A stretch of 64,000 nucleotides of DNA from Paenibacillus spongiae (GTDB lineage Bacteria; Bacillota; Bacilli; Paenibacillales; Paenibacillaceae): positions 3,676,501 through 3,740,500 of the forward strand of contig NZ_CP091430.1 of the NCBI RefSeq assembly GCF_024734895.1. Reading direction: 5' to 3'. Position numbers and translations under genes: made by a program. Below the pieces are notes generated by a model that saw nothing but the letters and a program-made list of their open reading frames with translations, made no database searches and was not told where the DNA came from. Shown here one piece after another: positions 1-10,002 of the stretch; position 1 is the stretch's first letter, and the number at the start of each line of letters is the position of its first letter.

Positions 1-414
1 GAAGCAACAAAAGGCAATGTGGAGGCGGTAGCCAAAGGAGGCTATATCCTTACGGAAACCAACAGCCAACCGGATGTCATCCTGATCGGAACCGGCTCTG
101 AAGTTTCCCTGGCCGTGAGCGCCAAGTCTGAGCTCGAGAAGGATAATATCTCGGTACGCGTCGTTGCCATGCCGAGCCGAGAGCTCTTCGACCGTCAATC
201 CGAAGCTTATAAGCAGTCGGTACTGCCCGCTTCCGTCACGAAGCGTTTAGCGATTGAAGCCGGCATTTCGCTTGGTTGGGAGCGTTACACGGGACCTGGC
301 GGCAGCGTATTGTCCATCGATACGTTCGGAGCTTCTGGACCAGGCACGGAGGTCATGGAATACTTTGGCTTCTCCGTGGATAATGTCGTTCGTTTAACGA
401 AACAATTACGATAG
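1..414 (+). CDS. tkt: Transketolase, C-terminal part (5' end outside window)
   Basis: The frame is open from base 1 and encodes the last 137 residues of a transketolase. This is the C-terminal domain that follows the thiamine-diphosphate binding parts, with family segments such as LIGTGSEVSLA, VVAMPS and IDTFGASGPG. The enzyme moves two-carbon units between ketose donors and aldose acceptors in the non-oxidative pentose phosphate pathway, in the cytoplasm. The GTG at 19 is an internal codon, not the start. It is followed by transaldolase, glucose-6-phosphate isomerase and 6-phosphogluconate dehydrogenase on the same strand, so a pentose-phosphate operon is likely. Identity is confident; the start is not visible. 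Confidence 0.93.
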   Translation, partial: EATKGNVEAVAKGGYILTETNSQPDVILIGTGSEVSLAVSAKSELEKDNISVRVVAMPSRELFDRQSEAYKQSVLPASVTKRLAIEAGISLGWERYTGPGGSVLSIDTFGASGPGTEVMEYFGFSVDNVVRLTKQLR

Positions 415-510
415 CCAAACGCGTGAAATAAGAATAAGAGCCCCTGTGTGAGCCCCTGTGTAATTGGAATGTTGTTAAATTAATAACCTAACCAAACGGA
501 GGTAATAACA

Positions 511-1179
511 ATGAAATTATTTATCGACACGGCGAATCTGGCAGATATCAAAAAGGCTTATAAAATCGGCGTCTTGTCCGGTGTTACGACAAACCCTTCC
601 TTGGTCGCCAAAGAAGGCGTGAAATTCGAAGATCGCATCGCTGAGATTTTACGCGAAGTGCCTGAGGTTGAATCCGTATCGGCCGAAGTAACGCCTGATG
701 CACTAACGGCAGAAGAGATGATAGCACAAGCGAATGAGCTGATCAAAATCAACGACTATGACAAAAACATCACCATTAAGCTTCCGATGACGCTGGCCGG
801 TTTGGAAGCATGCCGTTACCTGACGAAGAAAGGCGTAAAAACGAACGTAACCCTGATCTTCACCGTGAATCAGGCACTCTTGGCTGCTCGCGCCGGCGCG
901 ACTTATGTTTCCCCGTTCCTCGGCCGGTTGGATGATATTTCGGAAGACGGCGTTCTGCTCGTAACGAAAATCGCTGAATTGTTCCGTACTCATAACCTGG
1001 ATGCGCAAATCATCGCGGCATCTGTCCGTCACCCGGATCATGTGACACGCGTAGCCATGGCCGGCGCTCATATCGCAACGATTCCTTTCTCCGTCATCGA
1101 ACAGATTTCCAAGCATCCTCTAACGGATCAAGGCATGGAAAAATTCGCTGCCGATTGGAAAAAAACAGCACAGATTTAA
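511..1179 (+). CDS. tal: Transaldolase (TalC/MipB, fructose-6-phosphate aldolase-like subfamily)
   Basis: A 222-residue protein of the short transaldolase family, which moves a dihydroxyacetone unit between sugar phosphates in the pentose phosphate pathway. It opens with MKLFIDTAN, followed by GVTTNPSL. The Schiff-base lysine is probably K90 in the strand TIKLPMT. The SPFLGRLDD segment is also typical. Length matches the decameric short class (about 215-220 residues). ATG at 511 follows an ACGGAGGT ribosome site about 9 nt upstream. It lies 96 bp after transketolase and 41 bp before pgi. The short class includes both transaldolases and fructose-6-phosphate aldolases, and sequence alone does not fully settle which activity applies. 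Confidence 0.92.
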   Translation: MKLFIDTANLADIKKAYKIGVLSGVTTNPSLVAKEGVKFEDRIAEILREVPEVESVSAEVTPDALTAEEMIAQANELIKINDYDKNITIKLPMTLAGLEACRYLTKKGVKTNVTLIFTVNQALLAARAGATYVSPFLGRLDDISEDGVLLVTKIAELFRTHNLDAQIIAASVRHPDHVTRVAMAGAHIATIPFSVIEQISKHPLTDQGMEKFAADWKKTAQI

Positions 1180-1220
1180 GCTGCATGGTACCTACAAGAT
1201 TGTAAAGGAGAAGCGTTCCA

Positions 1221-2567
1221 ATGACAATTTCATTCGATTATTCCAATGCGCTATCGTTCATTCAGCAGTATGAAGTGGATTATTTCAGCGAGTTCGTGAA
1301 TGCGGCTCACCGGATGCTCCATGAGAAGCAAGGCCCCGGATCCGATTATTTGGGCTGGGTGAATCTGCCGCTTGAGTATGACCGAGAAGAGTTTGCGCGA
1401 ATTAAGGATGCCGCGAAACGCATTCGCGGCAATTCCCAAGCTCTGGTCGTGATTGGCATCGGCGGTTCTTATCTGGGCGCAAGATCGGCGATTGAAGCGC
1501 TGTCCCATACATTCCATAACCAAATGAAGGGCAATACCGAAGTGTATTTTGCCGGTCAAAATATCAGTTCAACCTACATCGCCCATTTATTGGAGCTGCT
1601 GGAGGGCAAAGATATATCCCTGAATGTGATTTCCAAATCGGGCACGACGACGGAACCGGCTATTGCATTCCGTATTCTGCGCGATTATATGGAGAAGAAA
1701 TACGGTAAAGAAGAAGCACGCAAACGGATCTTCGCAACGACCGATCAGTCGAAGGGCGCGCTCAAGAAACTCGCCGACGAAGAAGGCTACGAAACCTTCG
1801 TCATTCCGGACGATGTAGGCGGACGTTATTCCGTTCTTACAGCGGTAGGGCTTCTGCCGATTGCGACTGCCGGACTCGACATCGACCGAATGATGGAAGG
1901 CGCGGCTGCAGCCGCGCAGAAATACAATAATCCCGATCTGGCTTCCAATGAGAGCTATCAGTACGCAGCTGTTCGCAACGCTCTTTATCGCAAAGGGAAA
2001 ACCATTGAACTGCTGGCGAATTTTGAGCCGTCGCTGCATTTTGTCTCCGAATGGTGGAAACAGCTGTTCGGCGAGAGCGAAGGGAAAGACCAGAAGGGGC
2101 TTTATCCGGCATCCGTCGATTTCACGACCGATCTGCATTCCATGGGACAATATGTTCAAGAAGGTCGACGCGATCTCTTCGAGACGGTGCTTGCGGTGAA
2201 GAAGGCGAAGGTCGAGTTCACCATTCAAGAGGACGCCGGCAATCTGGACGGATTGAATTTTGTTGCGGGGATGACGATGGATGAAGTGAACAAGAAGGCA
2301 GCCGAAGGAACGCGTCTTGCCCATGTCGATGGGGGCGTTCCGAATCTAATCGTTGAACTAGACGAGCTCAATGAATATACGTACGGCGAAATGGTCTATT
2401 TCTTCGAGAAAGCTTGCGGGATCAGCGGCTTGCTGCTTGGAGTTAACCCGTTCGATCAACCCGGCGTGGAAGCGTACAAGATCAATATGTTTGCCCTGCT
2501 TGGCAAGCCTGGTTTTGAAGCGCAAAAAGCAGAGCTCTTGAAGCGTTTATCCGTTACTGGAAAGTAA
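1221..2567 (+). CDS. pgi: Glucose-6-phosphate isomerase
   Basis: A 448-residue cytoplasmic enzyme that interconverts glucose 6-phosphate and fructose 6-phosphate. Family signatures are clear: the sugar-phosphate loop [11 protein letters not shown], then SKSGTTTE, the PGI signature around [10 protein letters not shown], and GLNFVAG near the C-terminus. The length is that of the short bacillar type. ATG at 1221 follows AAAGGAG. The stop codon shares a base with an upstream ATG of the next gene, but the better-spaced start of gndA lies 20 bp downstream. Genes on both sides belong to the same hexose/pentose phosphate pathways, so co-transcription is likely. Confidence 0.96.
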   Translation: MTISFDYSNALSFIQQYEVDYFSEFVNAAHRMLHEKQGPGSDYLGWVNLPLEYDREEFARIKDAAKRIRGNSQALVVIGIGGSYLGARSAIEALSHTFHNQMKGNTEVYFAGQNISSTYIAHLLELLEGKDISLNVISKSGTTTEPAIAFRILRDYMEKKYGKEEARKRIFATTDQSKGALKKLADEEGYETFVIPDDVGGRYSVLTAVGLLPIATAGLDIDRMMEGAAAAAQKYNNPDLASNESYQYAAVRNALYRKGKTIELLANFEPSLHFVSEWWKQLFGESEGKDQKGLYPASVDFTTDLHSMGQYVQEGRRDLFETVLAVKKAKVEFTIQEDAGNLDGLNFVAGMTMDEVNKKAAEGTRLAHVDGGVPNLIVELDELNEYTYGEMVYFFEKACGISGLLLGVNPFDQPGVEAYKINMFALLGKPGFEAQKAELLKRLSVTGK

Positions 2568-2587
2568 TGACTGGGAGGCAGCACGTA

Positions 2588-4009
2588 ATGAAGAAACAAC
2601 AAATTGGCGTGGTCGGATTGGCCGTGATGGGTAAAAACCTGGCTTTGAATATCGAAAGCAAAGGGTTCTCGGTTGCAGTGTATAACCGTTCGGCTGCGAA
2701 AACAGATGAATTGTTGGCAGAAGCGCAAGGGAAAGATTTCGTTGGCACGTACAGCGTCGAAGAATTCGTCCAATCGCTTGAGACGCCGCGTAAAATCCTC
2801 ATCATGGTCAAAGCGGGCCAACCTACGGACGATACCATTAATCAACTTATTCCGTACCTGGATCAAGGAGATATTCTGATCGACGGCGGCAACGCCTATT
2901 TCCCTGATACGCAGCGCAGAAACAAAGATCTTCAGGCTCAGGGCTTCCGCTTCATCGGCGCAGGCGTTTCCGGAGGCGAAGAGGGGGCATTGAACGGCCC
3001 TGCAATTATGCCAGGCGGGCAGAAAGACGCATACGAGCTGGTAGAACCGATCCTGACCGCCATCTCGGCCAAAGTGAACGGCGATCCATGCTCGACTTAT
3101 ATTGGAGCAGATGGCGCCGGCCATTATGTCAAAATGGTACACAACGGCATCGAATACGGGGATATGCAGCTCATTGGCGAAGCGTATCATCTGCTCAAGG
3201 ATGTACTGAATTTGAGCACCAGTCAGCTGCATGACATTTTCACCGAATGGAACAATGGCGAACTGGATAGCTATTTAATCGAGATCACAGCCGATATTTT
3301 CAAGAAAACGGATCCAGATACGGGCAAACCGATGGTGGATGTCATTCTCGATTCGGCAGGGCAAAAAGGAACGGGCAAATGGACGAGCCAAAGTGCATTG
3401 GACTTAGGCGTTCCCTTGTCCATCATTACGGAATCGGTGTTTGCTCGGTTTATCTCCGCGATGAAAGAAGAACGCGTTACCGCCAGCAAGCAGCTGAAAG
3501 GTCCTGCGGCATCCAGCTATGACGGCGATCCGCAACAATTCATCGAGGCTGTTCGCAAGGCTTTGTATACGAGCAAAATCGCATCCTATGCGCAAGGCTT
3601 TGCGCAAATGAGAGCTGCTTCTGACGCGTATAACTGGGATTTGAACTATGGCAGCATTGCGATGATTTTCCGCGGAGGTTGTATTATCCGTGCAAGATTT
3701 CTGCAAAATATTAAGGATGCCTATGACCGCAATCCGGCTCTAAGCAACCTGTTCTTAGACGAATACTTCAGCCAGATCGTGGATAATTACCAGGAAGCAT
3801 GGAGAAAGGTCATCGCGATTGCCGTATCCAGAGGAATTCCAGTCCCTGCATTTGCATCTGCTTTGGCTTATTACGACAGCTATCGAACAGAGAGGCTGCC
3901 AGCTAATTTACTGCAAGCGCAAAGGGATTATTTCGGAGCGCATACGTTCCAACGTCTTGATAAAGAGGGAAGCTTTCATTTCCAATGGATGGACAATAAC
4001 GAAAAATAG
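2588..4009 (+). CDS. gndA: 6-phosphogluconate dehydrogenase, NADP-dependent, decarboxylating
   Basis: A 473-residue enzyme that oxidatively decarboxylates 6-phosphogluconate to ribulose 5-phosphate and yields NADPH. The N-terminal Rossmann fold carries [12 protein letters not shown]. Later come LIDGGNA, the substrate motif [13 protein letters not shown] and the catalytic-lysine segment [15 protein letters not shown]. The all-helical C-terminus ends in the usual DYFGAHTF region. I chose ATG 2588 because GGGAGG (2573-2578) sits 9 nt before it; the earlier in-frame ATG at 2567 overlaps the pgi stop and lacks a site. It closes the pentose-phosphate block and is followed by a terminator hairpin. 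Confidence 0.96.
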   Translation: MKKQQIGVVGLAVMGKNLALNIESKGFSVAVYNRSAAKTDELLAEAQGKDFVGTYSVEEFVQSLETPRKILIMVKAGQPTDDTINQLIPYLDQGDILIDGGNAYFPDTQRRNKDLQAQGFRFIGAGVSGGEEGALNGPAIMPGGQKDAYELVEPILTAISAKVNGDPCSTYIGADGAGHYVKMVHNGIEYGDMQLIGEAYHLLKDVLNLSTSQLHDIFTEWNNGELDSYLIEITADIFKKTDPDTGKPMVDVILDSAGQKGTGKWTSQSALDLGVPLSIITESVFARFISAMKEERVTASKQLKGPAASSYDGDPQQFIEAVRKALYTSKIASYAQGFAQMRAASDAYNWDLNYGSIAMIFRGGCIIRARFLQNIKDAYDRNPALSNLFLDEYFSQIVDNYQEAWRKVIAIAVSRGIPVPAFASALAYYDSYRTERLPANLLQAQRDYFGAHTFQRLDKEGSFHFQWMDNNEK

Positions 4010-4061
4010 GAATGTGCTGTCTTTATAAAACGATCCCTAATTCATTTTCCGCCACATATAG

Positions 4062-4098
4062 AAGAGGTTGCCGTGATGATAGCGGCAGCCTCTTTTGT
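4062..4098 (+). terminator. Rho-independent terminator after gndA
   Basis: A stem AAGAGGTTGCCG / CGGCAGCCTCTT (one G-T pair) with a short loop is followed by TTTTG. It separates the carbon-metabolism operon from the convergent AraC gene. Confidence 0.75.
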
Positions 4099-4137
4099 GC
4101 TTTCCAATTTTTGTTGCATACAGTCTTATTCCTGATA

Positions 4138-4971
4138 TTACCTCACGCTTTTAACATAATCTTTCGGTAGCAGCCCCACCTTTTTCTTGAACATCCGCAG
4201 AAAACTCGTGTAGTCGTTGAAGCCCGATTTCAAGCAGGCTTCCATCACATCGCATCCCTCGACAAGCAGCTTTTTGGCCATGCCGATCCGTTTGGAAACG
4301 ATGTACTCGTGAACCGTGCTGCCCGTATGCTTTTTGAACAGCTTAAGCAAGTAATATTTATTGATATAGAACTTCTTCTCCAAACAGTCGAGCGATAGAT
4401 CCCGATCCAGATGCAGCTCGATATAATCGAGAACGGGCGATAGCTTGTGATGCGGATCGATTCCGTTGCCCGGCTGCTGTTGTTTGAACAGACGATTGAT
4501 CAATACCAGTATTTCCATGAAGCAACCCAGCTTCAAGATGGCATCGCCATCCGCCGGGTTAGCCTGATAATATTCGTATTTCTGGAACAAGCTCATCATT
4601 AACGATGAATCCTTGGCACTCATGGCCACTTTATTACGCTGGCCGTTCGGACGATTATAGAAGCAGTCCAGAGGATTGAATCCGTCCGTATGGAAGAGCT
4701 CGGCCATCGCCGGCGGGAACTCGATCGTAATCCGTTCATATAGCGCTTCGGTGGAAAAGGAAGGTTTGTGGATTTCATGCTCATTCGTGATGATGAGGTC
4801 GCCGAACCGCAGCGGATAGACCGTCTTCTCTACGAAATATTTCACGTCCCCTTGAATCAGAAAAAAAATCTCGCACCCGCGGTGCAGATGAAATTCCACA
4901 TGCGGCTTCGCCCGCTGGACATGCAAGTACTGAATATGGTGGTCAATCATGTTCAAATAGGGTGTAAGCAC
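4138..4971 (-). CDS. AraC-family transcriptional regulator with N-terminal cupin
   Basis: A 277-residue regulator. The N-terminal half is a cupin-type sensing domain (HLHRGCEIFFLIQG, then FGDLIITNEHEIHKP). The last 100 residues form the two helix-turn-helix AraC DNA-binding domain (KKFYINKYYLLKLFKKHTGSTVHE, CLKSGFNDYTSFLRMFKK, given here as separate motifs). GTG at 4971 follows AAAGGAG by about 10 nt; an internal ATG seven codons on is the alternative. It is divergent from the oxidoreductase/isomerase pair starting at 5134 and is the obvious candidate to control it, responding to a sugar or polyol. The ligand cannot be read from sequence. Confidence 0.88.
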   Translation of the reverse strand: MLTPYLNMIDHHIQYLHVQRAKPHVEFHLHRGCEIFFLIQGDVKYFVEKTVYPLRFGDLIITNEHEIHKPSFSTEALYERITIEFPPAMAELFHTDGFNPLDCFYNRPNGQRNKVAMSAKDSSLMMSLFQKYEYYQANPADGDAILKLGCFMEILVLINRLFKQQQPGNGIDPHHKLSPVLDYIELHLDRDLSLDCLEKKFYINKYYLLKLFKKHTGSTVHEYIVSKRIGMAKKLLVEGCDVMEACLKSGFNDYTSFLRMFKKKVGLLPKDYVKSVR

Positions 4972-5133
4972 CGCAGCACGGCTCCTTTTATCAAATCTAC
5001 TTCCCAGCCACTAACAGCGTTTTTTATGCCAATAAAGTCCACATTTTGACCTATAATCGCAAGGAAATGGAGTAATTTATAGTATAAGATAAGTCTATTG
5101 GGCAGTAAAGTAAATGCGTGGAGGAGAACTGAT

Positions 5134-6276
5134 GTGGCTAACAAAAAGGTGAAAGTCGGTCTGATCGGCCTGAATGGAATCGGGAGAAACACCCATCTGA
5201 AATATTTGATGGAAATGGACAACGTCGAGTTGGCAGGGGTCTGCGATATCGTCAAAGAGACAGCGGATGCCATTGCCTCTTCGTGCAGCACCGAAGCCTA
5301 TTATGATCATAAGGAAATGCTGGACCGTGCAGGACTGGATGCCATCGTCATTGCGGTACCGCATTATTTTCACCCGCAAATCGCCATCGATGCTTTCGAA
5401 CGCGGCATTCATGTTATGACAGAGAAGCCGATTGCCGTCCATGTCAATGATGCCAAACGAATGATTGAGGCCTACAACAGCGCCAAACAGCAGGCACCCG
5501 AGCTGCAGTTCGGCATTATGTTCCAGGAGAGGACCTTTCCTTATTACCGGAAAATCAAAGATATTCTCGATAGCGGAGAGCTCGGCCGTCTGACGCGGGC
5601 AACTTGGATTCATACGGAATGGTTCCGCTCCCAAGCCTATTACGACAGCGGAGACTGGAGGGCCACCTGGGCAGGGGAAGGCGGGGGCATCCTGACCAAT
5701 CAATGCCCGCATACGCTGGACATGTACCAGTGGCTGCTCGGCATTCCGGCCCGCATTACCGGACATGCGCACATCGGCAAATACCACGATATTGAAGTCG
5801 AGGATGAGGTAACGGCTTATTTCGAACATGAGAATGGTATGATCGGACATTTGATCGTGACAACCGCCGAGCTGCCCGGTACCAACCGTCTGGAAATCAT
5901 CGGCGAGAACGGCAAGCTGGTGTACGAGGACCGCAAACTGATTTGGTATAAAAATAAAATGTCTATGCTTCAGTACAGCAGAGAAACAACCGAAGGCTTC
6001 GGCAGTATTGAACATGAGCGCATTGAAGTCGCAATAGATACGGAAACGCCTACCGGCCACCATGTCGTCTCCGGGAAGTTTTTCGAACGGATCCTAACCG
6101 GGCAGGGAGAGCTGATTGCGGAAGGACCGGAAGGCATACGCGCTCTAACGATCGCGAATGGTATTATGCTATCCTCGTTCCAAAAACGTACGGTTGACGT
6201 GCCGATCGACGGAGATGCGTATGAAGCCAAGCTCCAAGAGCTCATCCAGACGTCTAAGTACACGAAAAAAAGGTAG
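5134..6276 (+). CDS. Gfo/Idh/MocA-family NAD(P)-dependent oxidoreductase
   Basis: A 380-residue dehydrogenase of the glucose-fructose oxidoreductase/inositol dehydrogenase family. The N-terminal Rossmann fold has GLIGLNGIGRNTH and the family EKP motif (MTEKPIAV). The C-terminal half is the alpha/beta substrate domain. The GTG at 5134 is 7 nt after GGAGGAG, so upstream in-frame codons were dropped. It is followed at 66 bp by a sugar phosphate isomerase/epimerase-like TIM-barrel gene and is divergent from an AraC regulator. The three probably form a small sugar or inositol-derivative catabolic locus. The substrate is unknown. Confidence 0.9.
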   Translation: MANKKVKVGLIGLNGIGRNTHLKYLMEMDNVELAGVCDIVKETADAIASSCSTEAYYDHKEMLDRAGLDAIVIAVPHYFHPQIAIDAFERGIHVMTEKPIAVHVNDAKRMIEAYNSAKQQAPELQFGIMFQERTFPYYRKIKDILDSGELGRLTRATWIHTEWFRSQAYYDSGDWRATWAGEGGGILTNQCPHTLDMYQWLLGIPARITGHAHIGKYHDIEVEDEVTAYFEHENGMIGHLIVTTAELPGTNRLEIIGENGKLVYEDRKLIWYKNKMSMLQYSRETTEGFGSIEHERIEVAIDTETPTGHHVVSGKFFERILTGQGELIAEGPEGIRALTIANGIMLSSFQKRTVDVPIDGDAYEAKLQELIQTSKYTKKR

Positions 6277-6342
6277 CAAACCTTCCGCCGATGAAGATAT
6301 GAAAAATCCTTCGGCAGTAACCCGTAGAGGAGAGGTTTATGG

Positions 6343-7170
6343 ATGGCTAAAGTAAAACTTACTTGTTTTGCGGATGAGATCTCCGCCGATCTGAGCGAGC
6401 AGTTAAATGTGTTGGAGCAGGAAGGGTTGCGACATCTGGAGCTCCGCAACGTTTGGGGCAAAAATGTGCTCAGTCTTAACGACGAAGAATTGCTGCAAAT
6501 ACGCCAAATGTTGAAGGAACGCGGGTTCCGCATATCCTCAATCGCTTCGCCAATCGGCAAATACCCGGTCAATGAGGACTTCGAGCCGCAGTTACAAGCA
6601 TTGAATACGGCTATACAAGCTGCCAATTATTTCGAGACGCCCTATATTCGAATATTCTCTTATCATCCTCCCGCTAATGAACCGATAACGGCCTATCGGG
6701 AAGAAGTACTGAACCGGTTATGCCGTCTTGCCGAGATTGCTGAACAGAACAAGGTCATTCTGATCTTGGAGAATGATACGAATATGTATGGCAGCGATGA
6801 TACAGGAACGTTGGAAATTTTCTCGAACTGCCGTTATCCTTCGCTTCGCGCGGCTTTTGATCCGGGCAATTACGTGATCTGCGGTGTTCGGCCGATGACC
6901 GATGCTTATCCGAAGGTATATGCCTCCATTGACTACGTCCATGTGAAGGATGCCTCCATCGAGCCGAGTCAGTTCGTCCCAGCTGGAGTCGGAGCGGGAG
7001 AAATTCCGCAATTATTGGCAGAGTTAAAGTCCCGAGGTTTCCAAGGATTCCTCTCGGTTGAGCCGCATCTGCAGCATTATTTGCCGAATGCCAGCAATCC
7101 CGAACGGGTCGTTGCCGCTATTCGCGCTCTTAAGTCTCAATTAGATCAGTCGGGGCAGGAGTGGGAATAG
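6343..7170 (+). CDS. Sugar phosphate isomerase/epimerase (AP endonuclease 2-like TIM barrel)
   Basis: A 275-residue xylose isomerase-like TIM-barrel protein. Visible metal-site strands include LILENDT, AAFDPGNY, YVHVKDAS and LSVEPHL, the usual acidic/His ligands of this superfamily. The ATG at 6343 is preceded by GAGGAGAGG. These enzymes isomerise or epimerise keto-sugars, or dehydrate inosose when associated with inositol genes. Its partner upstream is a Gfo/Idh/MocA oxidoreductase, a combination seen again at 23.2-25.0 kb. The exact reaction is not determinable. Confidence 0.87.
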   Translation: MAKVKLTCFADEISADLSEQLNVLEQEGLRHLELRNVWGKNVLSLNDEELLQIRQMLKERGFRISSIASPIGKYPVNEDFEPQLQALNTAIQAANYFETPYIRIFSYHPPANEPITAYREEVLNRLCRLAEIAEQNKVILILENDTNMYGSDDTGTLEIFSNCRYPSLRAAFDPGNYVICGVRPMTDAYPKVYASIDYVHVKDASIEPSQFVPAGVGAGEIPQLLAELKSRGFQGFLSVEPHLQHYLPNASNPERVVAAIRALKSQLDQSGQEWE

Positions 7171-7260
7171 CGAGCGAGAGAAAACGCCATTCGAATCGTA
7201 AGTGAATTACCAGCTTCACATTCATGTCCGAACGAACGGAAAACGATAATTCTGTATTAT

Positions 7261-7286
7261 AAGGGCTGCCGGGTGGCAGCCTTTTA
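7261..7286 (+). terminator. Rho-independent terminator
   Basis: GGCTGCC / GGCAGCC stem with flanking A-T pairs and a TTTT tail, about 90 bp after the isomerase/epimerase gene. Confidence 0.75.
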
Positions 7287-7415
7287 TTGCGTTATGTTTT
7301 GCTGTCAAAATAGATTGGACGATCGACGCTCATGCGCATTCTTCTGGAGCACGGCGAAGGTTGGCTGTTATACTTAGGTCACGAAGCTGGTCCATATGAA
7401 AGAAGGGTTCTCTGA

Positions 7416-8573
7416 ATGAATCTGGAATTAAACGCAAGTGAATATACAGTGACTGTCGAAGGCATAACGGTAAAACTGCTTCCCAAGGAGTTCGCTCTGA
7501 TGCGATTTCTTTACCGCAATAGAGGCCGTACATTTAGCCGAGAGCAGCTGTTGGATAAAGTGTGGCCGCTGGAATATCCGGTTGAGCGTACGGTAGATGA
7601 CCATATATACAGGCTGCGTAAGAAGCTAGACCCGTTTGCAGATCTGGAGATTAAGACGGTCCGGGGATATGGCTATAGCCTGGTTGTGCAGATTGCAAAG
7701 AACATAGGGGAAACGAACCCGACCACCCGGGACTTGGAGCTGCATGAGACGATGCGGGATGTAATTGGGAAATACCACCAATATGGCCAGGGCCGTTCGA
7801 TGCTGACCCTTGCACGCCAACAAGACGTGCTTGGGTATGAGTTGGACCCGTTTTATTCCGTCTATGTCCGTTTTGTACAAGGAGACCTGGAATGGCTGCT
7901 ACATACAGACGAGGTTTCGCTGGACGAGCGCTTCTATTGGCTGCTGTTGTTCTATATGTTCACAGGGAGCCCGAAGCAGAGGCTGACATACTGCGAGCAA
8001 GTGCTTAAGAAGAATTTGTTGTCTCCCGCACAGCACAAAGAAATGGAGATTCTCAATATTCTTGACTTGTATGCGCTAGCGGAAGAGCCCGATAAAGCGA
8101 TGGAACGCTTGAAGGTAAGTCACGCCTTGATTGCCGAACCGGATTATGAGAATTTCATACCGCAAACGGCCATTACGGAGATGTTTGTTCACTTGATTGC
8201 AGGAGCGGAGGAGGACGAGTTGGAGAAGATGGCGGAAACGATTGAAGCCGAGATTCTGTCCGCCAAGCCTTTTCTACGTGAGATCGGCAGTTACAAGGTG
8301 GTCAAGGGAATTTGGCGGTTGCAGCGTCAAGCATGGCTTGCAGCGGATGATCTGCTGGAGGAGGGACTCCAAGTGCTGGGCAAGTCAGGCTTTGTGCCGA
8401 TGAAGCTGCATGCCCTGTACCGTATTAATCATTATTGCGGCTTGTTTCCTCCGATAAAAGAATTGAAGCGGAAATATTCATATATTTTTGAAGAAGAACA
8501 GGAGCGGATTGGCCTCAAAAAGCTGTTAGGATCGTTAGAAGCAACGATGCTGAACAAGTTAAACCGTTTCTGA
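7416..8573 (+). CDS. Winged-helix (OmpR-type) transcriptional regulator with TPR-like C-terminus
   Basis: A 385-residue protein. Residues about 10-95 are an OmpR/PhoB-type winged helix (LLPKEFALMRFL, TFSREQLLDKVW, RTVDDHIYRLRKKL, IKTVRGYGY). No receiver domain precedes it. The remaining 290 residues are helical, in pairs resembling TPR or BTAD-like repeats, with no recognisable catalytic motif. It is followed by an MFS transporter, with an inverted repeat in the gap, so local control of that transporter is a reasonable inference. The ATG follows AGAAGGG. The architecture resembles SARP/BTAD regulators but is not clearly one of them. Confidence 0.8.
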   Translation: MNLELNASEYTVTVEGITVKLLPKEFALMRFLYRNRGRTFSREQLLDKVWPLEYPVERTVDDHIYRLRKKLDPFADLEIKTVRGYGYSLVVQIAKNIGETNPTTRDLELHETMRDVIGKYHQYGQGRSMLTLARQQDVLGYELDPFYSVYVRFVQGDLEWLLHTDEVSLDERFYWLLLFYMFTGSPKQRLTYCEQVLKKNLLSPAQHKEMEILNILDLYALAEEPDKAMERLKVSHALIAEPDYENFIPQTAITEMFVHLIAGAEEDELEKMAETIEAEILSAKPFLREIGSYKVVKGIWRLQRQAWLAADDLLEEGLQVLGKSGFVPMKLHALYRINHYCGLFPPIKELKRKYSYIFEEEQERIGLKKLLGSLEATMLNKLNRF

Positions 8574-8609
8574 TCATGCGCTCTGACATTGCTCTGACAT
8601 TGCTCCGCT

Positions 8610-8641
8610 ACAGTAGTATTGTACGATATACGATCTACTGT
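8610..8641. promoter_or_regulatory. Candidate operator: inverted repeat upstream of MFS gene
   Basis: ACAGTAG (8610-8616) and CTACTGT (8635-8641) flank an 18-bp AT-rich centre. A direct repeat of GCTCTGACATT lies just upstream. The element sits directly before the transporter ribosome site, so it could bind the winged-helix protein encoded upstream. This is inference only. Confidence 0.35.
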
Positions 8642-8659
8642 GATTTGGAGGAATGAGCA

Positions 8660-9979
8660 ATGTCAGCTGCACAACAAGCAGAAAGAGCAAGCCTGCTTCG
8701 TAACAACGTTTACATGCGCGTATATAGCGCCTTTGCCGCTGCAACCTTAGGCGACTGGTTTGACATGTTGGCCATCCAGGTGATTGTGGGTTATCGTTGG
8801 CAGGCCGGACCGCTGATGTTAGCCCTGATTCCGGTCGCGAACGCTCTTCCAAGTATCCTGCTAGGCTCGGTTGCGGGTGTCGCTGCCGACCGGCTGAACA
8901 AGTTGAAGCTAATGCGTATTTGCGATTTGCTAACAGCAGTCCTGACCTTGCTGGTGTTATTAGCTCCAACTATGTTATGGCTGCTTTCTCTGCTTATGTT
9001 ACGCGCGGCAATCTCTACGTTAAATGTGCCCGCACAGCAGTCGTTGACACGCAGCATCGTCAGGGAGGATCAACTGCTTCAGGCTGCCTCACTCAACGGA
9101 ATCGTGAACCAAGGCTCCAAAATCGCAGGTCCTTTACTAGGCGGATTCGCTTTGTCCCTCCTGTCTCCGCAGTGGTGCATTTTGTTATGTGCCTGCTTCA
9201 GGCTGGGGTCTTATTTGCTGCTGCTCACCGTCAAGAATGCAGAGGCGGGAGTCGGCATGATAGCACCTGAAGGGGAGCGCTCGTTCGCGCCTGCGCTGGA
9301 GCAGCGGGTTCCGCTGCGTACCATGTGGAAGGAAGGCTGGAGCTTCATCTTGCACAGCCGATTACTGCTGACCACCATGCTGTTCGGGTTAACCGGGGCG
9401 CTCGCAATCCAGATGATCGATTTTCAGTTCACCAGCCTCTTCCGTGCTGTTGCTCCGAATCAGGAATCTTTGCTCGGCTGGATGGTGTCGGCATCTGGTG
9501 CTGGTGCCATAATCAGCATAATAGCGCTGAACAACATGAACCGTACAGAGGGATACGGTTGGAAGTTTGGAAGCGGTTATACGTTGATCGGAATATCCGT
9601 CGGAGGACTTGGTTTGCTCCCTGCCGGGGTATCCGTGCTGCCCGTAATGGTACTTGGGTTCGTTCTTGGCATCGGAAACGGCATGTTCATGGTTACATTC
9701 AACTATTGCTTGCAGAAAGAAACGCCATCGCATATGACAGGCCGTGTGTTCGGGATTCAGAGCACGCTCCTAGGGCTTGTGATGATTGGAGCGCCGCTGC
9801 TTGGGGGGGGGCTAGTACAAGTTACCGGTCCCGCACGTACCTTCCTGAATTTGGGCTTTGTAATTACCGTGATCGGTCTGGTGGGCATGTTGTTCGGAAG
9901 GGTGCTATGGCCTGCACCCAATGAAGGGTTGAAAAGCAATAGCGCTGTGAAACAGACAACGGGGGATCATGTAATCTGA
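8660..9979 (+). CDS. MFS transporter (macrolide/enterobactin-exporter-like family)
   Basis: A 439-residue integral membrane protein with about 10-12 hydrophobic segments. The N-terminal segment FAAATLGDWFDMLAIQ and the loop GVAADRLNKLKLMR match MFS_1/MFS_3 exporters such as EntS and MefA-like efflux proteins. ATG 8660 follows TTGGAGGAATG. It lies 86 bp behind the winged-helix regulator. It could be a drug or siderophore exporter. Because the TOMM cluster 0.5 kb downstream has no transporter of its own, a role in peptide export is possible but unsupported by direct evidence. Confidence 0.85.
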   Translation: MSAAQQAERASLLRNNVYMRVYSAFAAATLGDWFDMLAIQVIVGYRWQAGPLMLALIPVANALPSILLGSVAGVAADRLNKLKLMRICDLLTAVLTLLVLLAPTMLWLLSLLMLRAAISTLNVPAQQSLTRSIVREDQLLQAASLNGIVNQGSKIAGPLLGGFALSLLSPQWCILLCACFRLGSYLLLLTVKNAEAGVGMIAPEGERSFAPALEQRVPLRTMWKEGWSFILHSRLLLTTMLFGLTGALAIQMIDFQFTSLFRAVAPNQESLLGWMVSASGAGAIISIIALNNMNRTEGYGWKFGSGYTLIGISVGGLGLLPAGVSVLPVMVLGFVLGIGNGMFMVTFNYCLQKETPSHMTGRVFGIQSTLLGLVMIGAPLLGGGLVQVTGPARTFLNLGFVITVIGLVGMLFGRVLWPAPNEGLKSNSAVKQTTGDHVI

Positions 9980-10002
9980 TAATAGGGTGAAGAACTGCTG
10001 CA

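Noticed and set aside
703-2324. Long minus-strand frames over transaldolase and pgi
   Set aside because: Shadows of well-conserved plus-strand genes.
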